Assembly (NCBI GenBank): GCA_018828205.1
Contig: JAHJWA010000342.1
Location: 1-5,912 of the forward strand
DNA length: 5,912 nucleotides
Direction of reading: 5' to 3'
From: Alphaproteobacteria bacterium
GTDB lineage: Bacteria; Pseudomonadota; Alphaproteobacteria; Sphingomonadales; Sphingomonadaceae
Shown here: positions 1 through 5,912 of the stretch, piece by piece
Layout of the letters: each line of letters opens with the position of its first letter
How positions within the stretch are numbered: the stretch's first letter is position 1
Notes under the pieces: model-generated
Databases searched by the model: none
Seen by the model: only the letters and a program-made list of their open reading frames with translations
Told to the model about the DNA's origin: nothing
Translations under genes and position numbers: made by a program

Positions 1-316
1 CACAGGCCGCCCATCTTCCGCATGTCCTGCTCGTGATGCATGCCATGGATCACCGAACCGGCGCCCAGGAACAGCAGCGCCTTGAAGAAGGCGTGGGTGA
101 AGAGGTGGAACATCGCCGCGCCGTACGCCCCGACGCCAGCGGCGAAGAACATATAGCCCAGCTGCGAACAGGTCGAATAGGCGATGACTCGCTTGATGTC
201 CCACTGGGTGGTTCCGACCGTCGCCGCGAATATGCAGGTCGCCGCGCCGACGAAGGTGACGATACCCAGCGCAACCGGCGCGGTCTCGAACATCGGACTG
301 AGCCGGCAGACCATGA

Positions 317-347
<31 letters not shown>

Positions 348-3300
348 GATCAGCGCGGAGACCGGCGTGGGCCCCTCCATCGCGTCGGGCAGCCAGGTGT
401 GGAGCCCCAACTGCGCCGATTTGCCCATCGCACCGATGAACAGCAGGATGCACAGCACGTCCATGGTCGAGACGCGGTAGCCGAGGAAGCCGATCGTTGC
501 CCCGCTCATGGCCGGCGCCGCGGCGAGGATCTCGGGGATCGAGGCGGTGCCGAACACCACGAAGGTGCCGAAGATACCGAGCATGAAACCCAGATCGCCC
601 ACGCGGTTGACCACGAAGGCCTTGATCGCCGCGGCGTTGGCCGAGGGCTTCTTGAACCAGAAGCCGATCAGCAGATAGCTGGCGAGACCGACGCCTTCCC
701 AGCCGAAGAACATCTGGACGAGGTTATCCGCGGTCACCAGCATCAGCATCGCGAAGGTGAACAGCGAAAGGTAGGCGAAGAACCGCGGCTGATCCGGGTC
801 CTCGTCCATATAGCCCCAGCTGTAGAGGTGGACGAGCGCGGAGACGGTGGTGATCACCACCAGCATCACCGCGGTAAGCGTGTCGACGCGCAGCGCCCAG
901 TCGAAGCTCAGGTCACCCGACTGCACCCATTGCAGCACCGGAACCACGCCGGCCTCGGCGCCGCCGGCGACGAAGCCAAGGAAGATCGGCCAGCTCAGCG
1001 CGCAGGAGACAAACAGCGCGCCGGTGGTGATCAGCTTGACGACATTATTGCCGAGCGCGCGGTTGCCCAGCCCGCCGACGATGGCAGCCAGAAGCGGCAG
1101 GAAAACGATGAACAGGATCGATTGCACGCGCGCTTACCCCTTGAGCCGGTCGACGCTGTCGACCGCGATCGTCCCGCGGCCACGGAAATAGATCACCAGG
1201 ATCGCCAGCCCGATGGCAGCTTCCGATGCGGCGACGGCGAGTACGAACATGGCGAAAATCTGCCCGGTCAGATCGCCGAGGAAGGCGCTGAAGGCGACCA
1301 AATTGAGGTTCACCGACAGCAGGATCAGCTCGATCGCCATCAGGATGATGATGATGTTCTTGCGGTTGAGGAATATCCCCAGCACGCCGAGCACGAACAG
1401 GATCGCGCTGACGACGATGTAATGTTCGATCCCGATCACAGGTCGATCCCTTTACCGATGGTTGGGCGCTTCATCACGGTCGCCTCGTCGGGGTTGCGGC
1501 GGACCTGCTTGCCGATGTTCTGGTGGCCGCGATGCGCGCTGTCACGCTCACGCAGCGTCAGGACGATCGCCCCGACCATGGCGACCAGCAGCACCAGCCC
1601 GGTCGCCTCGAACAGGAACAGGTAATCGGTGTAGAGCAGCGCGCCGAGACTTTCGGTGTTCCCCGCACCGATCAGCGGCGCGGCAGTACCGGTGGGCGTG
1701 CCGAGCACGATCTCGCCCGCGCGATAGGCGCCGATCCCGAGCACCAGTTCAGCCAGCAGCACCAGCGCGATCGCGATGCCGAGCGGAAAATTGCGGATGA
1801 AGCCGGCGCGCAGTTCGGCAAAGTCGATGTCGAGCATCATCACCACGAACAGGAACAGCACCGCGACCGCGCCCACATAGACGATCACCAGCAGCATCGC
1901 GATGAACTCGGCCCCGACCAGCACCATCAGCCCCGCCGCGTTGAAGAAGGCGAGGATCAGCCAGAGCACCGAATGCACCGGGTTGCGCGACATTATCACC
2001 ATGACCGCCGAAGCGATCATGAACGCGGCAAAGAGGTAGAAGGCGAAGGTTTGGATCATCGAATTATCTTGGGAGCCCCAGGTTCGGTTGCGCGGCGGTT
2101 AGCGGTAGGGCGCGTCGGCTTCAAGGTTCGCGGCGATGGCGCGCTCCCACTTGTCCCCGTTCGCCAGCAGTTTGGCCTTGTCGTAGAGCAGCTCTTCGCG
2201 CGTCTCGGTCGAATATTCGAAGTTCGGACCCTCGACCACGGCATCGACCGGGCAGGCTTCCTGGCAGAAACCGCAATAGATGCATTTGGTCATGTCGATG
2301 TCGTAGCGCGTGGTCCGGCGGCTGCCGTCCTCGCGCGGTTCGCTCTCGATCGTGATCGCCTGCGCCGGGCAGACTGCCTCGCACAGCTTGCAGGCGATGC
2401 AGCGCTCTTCGCCGTTCGGATAGCGGCGCAGCACATGCTCGCCGCGGAATCGCGCGCTGATCGGGTTCTTCTCGTGCGGGTAGTTGATCGTCACCTTGGG
2501 CTTGAAGAAATACTTCAGCGTGAGGGCATGCGCCTTCACGATCTCCCACAGGGTGAAGCTTTTGATCAGATGGGCGATAGTCATGAATAATGCCCCGTGG
2601 CCATCAGATAGCCGGAAATAACGACGACGAAGCCGAGGCTCATCGGCAGGAACACCTTCCAGCCCAGCCGCATCAGCTGGTCGTAGCGGTAGCGCGGCAC
2701 GGTCGCCATCACCCAGCTGAACAAGAAGAAGAAGAAGAAGGTCTTGAGCAGGAACCAGACGATGCCCGGCACCAGATAGAGCGGCGCCCAGTCGATCGGC
2801 GGCAGCCAGCCACCGAAGAACAGCAGCGTGTTGAGCGAGCACATCAAAAGGATGTTGGCGTATTCGCCCAGCCAGAACAGCGCGAAGGCCATGCTGGAAT
2901 ACTCGGTCTGGTAGCCCGCCACCAGCTCGCTCTCGGCCTCGGTGAGGTCGAAGGGAACGCGCTGGGTCTCGGCCAGGCTCGAGATGAAGAACACCACCCA
3001 CATCGGGAACAGCAGCAGGTTGAACCAATAGCCGTTGATGATCCCGAAGCCGTGGCCGCGCTGCGACATGACGATCTCGGTGAGATTGAAGCTGCCCGCC
3101 CACAGCACCACGCAGACCAGGATGAAGCCGATCGAGACCTCGTAGCTGATCATCTGCGCCGCGGCGCGCATCGCGGAAAAGAAGGGATATTTGGAGTTCG
3201 ACGCCCAGCCGCTCATGACGATGCCGTAGACCGAGAGCGAGCTGATCGCGAGAATGTAGAGCAGGCCGACGTTGATATCCGCCAGCACCACGCCCGCATC

Positions 3301-5632
3301 GAAGGGGATCACCGCCCAGGCGGCGAGCGCCACGGTGAAGGTGACGATCGGGGCGAGCAGGAAGATGCCCTTGTTCGCCGCGCTGGGAATGATGGTTTCC
3401 TGGAGGAACACCTTGAGCCCGTCGGCGAAGCTCTGCAGCAGTCCGAAGGGGCCGACAACATTGGGGCCGCGGCGCAGATTGATCGAGGCCCAGACCTTGC
3501 GGTCGACATAGATCACCATCGCCACCGCGAGCATCAGCGGGAAGGCGATCAGCAGCACGCCGGCCACGGTGGCGACGCCCCAGGCCCATTCGTAGCTCAT
3601 CCCGAGCGATTGGAAGAAACCGGTCACTCTGCGGCCTCCAGGATATCTTCGCCGTGGAGCAGTTCGGCAGAGCAGCGCTGCATCACGTCGCTGGCGCGGG
3701 CGATCGGGTTGGTGAGGTAGAAATCCTTGATCGGATAGGCGCTGATCGAGCCTTTGGCCTGCGCTTCGGCGTCAGCCGCAGGCAGCGTGCCGAGATCGGC
3801 CAGCCCCTCGACGCCCAGCGCCGGCACCTGCTCGACCATTTTCGACTGCAGCTGTCCGAAAGTATCGAATTCGAGTTCGACACCCAGCGCATCGGCCAGC
3901 GCGCGCAGGATCGTCCAGTCCTCGCGCGCGTCACCGGGCGCGAACACGGCCTTTTCGGCGAATTGCACCCTTCCCTCGGTGTTGACGTAGGTCCCGTCCT
4001 TCTCGGCATAGGAGGCGGCGGGCAGGATGATATCCGCCGCATGCGCACCCTTGTCGCCGTGGTGGCCGATATAGACCTTGAGGCTGCCTTCGAAGCGGCT
4101 GAAATCGACCTCGTCGGCGCCGAGCGCGAGCAGCACCTTGGGCTTGGCTTCGGCGATATCGGCGACGCCGCCCTTCTGCGCATAGCCGAGCATCAGCCCG
4201 CCCATGCGGCTGGCGGCCATGTGCAACACGTTGAAGCCGTTCCAGCCATCCTTCACGAGGCCGAACTGCTCGGCCAGCTTCAGCGCCGGGGCGAGCGCGC
4301 CCGCAGCCAGCGCCGCGCCACCGAGGATCACCGCAGGCCGCTCGGCCCCCGACATCGCTTCGCTCAGAGCCTCAGGGATATCGTTGAGGAAACCGAGGTC
4401 CTCGCCGAGGAATTCGGCGGGGAAGGTGGTTTCCCAATGCGGCCCGGCGATGAAGATCTTGGCCCCGCGCTTGGCCGCCTTGCGCAGCCTTACGTTCACC
4501 AGCGGCGCTTCCCAGCGGATGTGGCTGCCGATGATCAGGATCGCGTCGGCGGTCTCGATGCCCGAGAGCGTCGAGTTGAAATTCACCGCGGCGAGATTGC
4601 CGGTGTCGTAGGCCATCCCGGTCTGACGACCCTCGAGCAGCTGCGAACCCAGCGCCGCGAGCAGCGCTTTGGCCGCGAACATCGTCTCGCAATCGACCAG
4701 ATCGCCAGCGATGGCAGCGATGCTCTTGCCCGGCTTGGCCGCGGCGATGGCCGCGAAGGCCTCGTCCCAATCCGCCTTCTGCAGCGTCCCGCCCTTGCGG
4801 ATCCAGACGCTGTCGAGCCGGCGGCGCTGCAGGCCGTCGACCTGGTAGCGCGCCTTGTCCGAGATCCACTCCTCGTTGACCTCGTCATTGTTGCGCGGCA
4901 GCGCGCGCATCACTTCGCGCCCGCGGCTGTCGAGCCGGATGTTCGCGCCGACCGCGTCGGAGACGTCGATCGACAGCGTCTTCTTGAGCTCCCAGGGCCG
5001 CGCCTCGAAGGCATAAGGCCGGCTGGTCAGCGCGCCGACCGGGCACAGATCGATCACATTGGCAGACAGCTCGTGCTCGGCGGCCTGCTCGAGATAGGTG
5101 GTGATCTGCATGTCCTCGCCGCGTCCGAGCGCGCCGATCTCGTCGACACCGGCGATCTCCTCGGAGAAGCGCACGCAGCGGGTGCAGTGGATGCAGCGGG
5201 TCATGATCGTCTTGATCAGGGGCCCCATGTATTTCTCGGACACAGCGCGCTTGTCGGCGCGGTAGCGCGAGCCGCCGCGGCCATACATCATCGACTGGTC
5301 CTGCAAATCGCATTCGCCGCCCTGGTCGCAGATCGGGCAGTCGAGCGGGTGGTTGATGAGCAGGAACTCCATCACCCCCTCGCGCGCGGTCTTGACCATC
5401 AGGCTGTCGGTGCGGATTTCCTGGCCCTCGGTGGCGGGCAGCGCGCAGGATGCCTGCGGCTTGGGCGGACCCGGCTTCACCTCCACCAGGCACATCCGGC
5501 AATTGCCGGCGATGCTCAGCCGCTCGTGATAACAGAACCGCGGGATCTCCTTGCCCGCAAGCTCGCAGGCCTGCAGCACGGTGGCGCCATCGGGAACCTC
5601 GAGTTCCTGGCCGTCGACGGTGACTTTGGGCA

Positions 5633-5912
5633 TTATTCGGCCGCCTCCATAAACTGGGCGTTGTGCTCGGCGATCCGGCGTTCCAGCTCAGGGCGGAAGT
5701 GCCTGATCAGGCCCTGGATCGGCCAGGCCGCGGCGTCGCCCAGCGCGCAGATGGTGTGGCCCTCGACCTGCTTGGTGACCTGCTGGAGCATGTCGATCTC
5801 CTCGACCGCGGCGTCGCCCACGCGCAGGCGCTCCATCATCCGCCACATCCAGCCGGTGCCTTCGCGGCAGGGGGTGCACTGGCCGCAGCTCTCGTGCTTG
5901 TAGAAATAGCTC
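5633..5912 (-). CDS. nuoF: NADH-quinone oxidoreductase subunit F (NuoF), C-terminal 92 residues, 5' end outside window
   Basis: NuoF is the NADH- and FMN-binding subunit at the tip of the peripheral arm of complex I; it oxidises NADH and passes electrons to Fe-S cluster N3. Only the C-terminal end is visible: the first complete codon starts at 5911, and the frame runs 92 codons to TAA at 5635-5633. The visible part opens with the family hallmark ESCGQCTPCREGTGW. It carries the N3 ligands as C-x2-C-x2-C (visible residues 9, 12, 15) and a fourth Cys at residue 55 in HTICALGD. The NADH/FMN-binding Rossmann-like part lies beyond the right edge. The NuoF stop shares one base with the nuoG start (TAATG), and there is no spacer gene between them. 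All four cluster ligands are present. Identification is essentially certain; the start cannot be judged from this window. Confidence 0.97.
   Translation of the reverse strand, partial: SYFYKHESCGQCTPCREGTGWMWRMMERLRVGDAAVEEIDMLQQVTKQVEGHTICALGDAAAWPIQGLIRHFRPELERRIAEHNAQFMEAAE

Overview
The window is an interior slice of one operon encoding respiratory complex I (proton-pumping NADH:quinone oxidoreductase, NDH-1), transcribed entirely on the minus strand, right to left. In transcription order it holds the 3' end of nuoF, complete nuoG, nuoH, nuoI, nuoJ and nuoK, and the 5' two thirds or so of nuoL, which runs off the left edge. I recognise all seven genes from cofactor-ligand and membrane-core motifs. 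I see no RNA gene, mobile element, CRISPR array, promoter or terminator.

Organism: GC-rich DNA, the gene order F-G-H-I-J-K-L, a NuoG of 669 residues lacking the extra N7 cluster cysteines, and a short 161-residue NuoI of mitochondrial type all point to an alphaproteobacterium. The protein wording resembles Sphingomonadales (sphingomonad or Erythrobacter-like), but that finer placement is inference from memory. It would need a tree of NuoG, NuoH or NuoL.

Layout: 5912-5633 nuoF (partial); 5633-3624 nuoG; 3627-2581 nuoH; 2584-2099 nuoI; a 39-nt gap; 2059-1436 nuoJ; 1439-1134 nuoK; a 6-nt gap; 1127-1 nuoL (partial). The junctions are very tight: TAATG at F/G, GTGA at G/H, ATGA at H/I and GTGA at J/K. 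This suggests translational coupling, with the I/J gap as the only real break. Three genes (nuoH, nuoK, nuoL) start with GTG.

How the genes work together: NuoF (FMN and Fe-S N3) takes electrons from NADH. NuoG (N1b, N4, N5) and NuoI (N6a, N6b) wire them along the peripheral arm to the quinone site, part of which is formed by NuoH at the membrane. NuoJ and NuoK link that site to the antiporter-like pump NuoL at the far end of the membrane arm. All cofactor ligands and key charged residues that fall in the window are intact, so the enzyme looks functional.

There is no sign of a novel system here. The observations most worth a second look are a perfect 8-bp inverted repeat at the nuoK/nuoL junction just before the nuoL ribosome-binding site, the isolated nuoI/nuoJ gap, and long open frames on the opposite strand that are shadows but could mislead gene callers.
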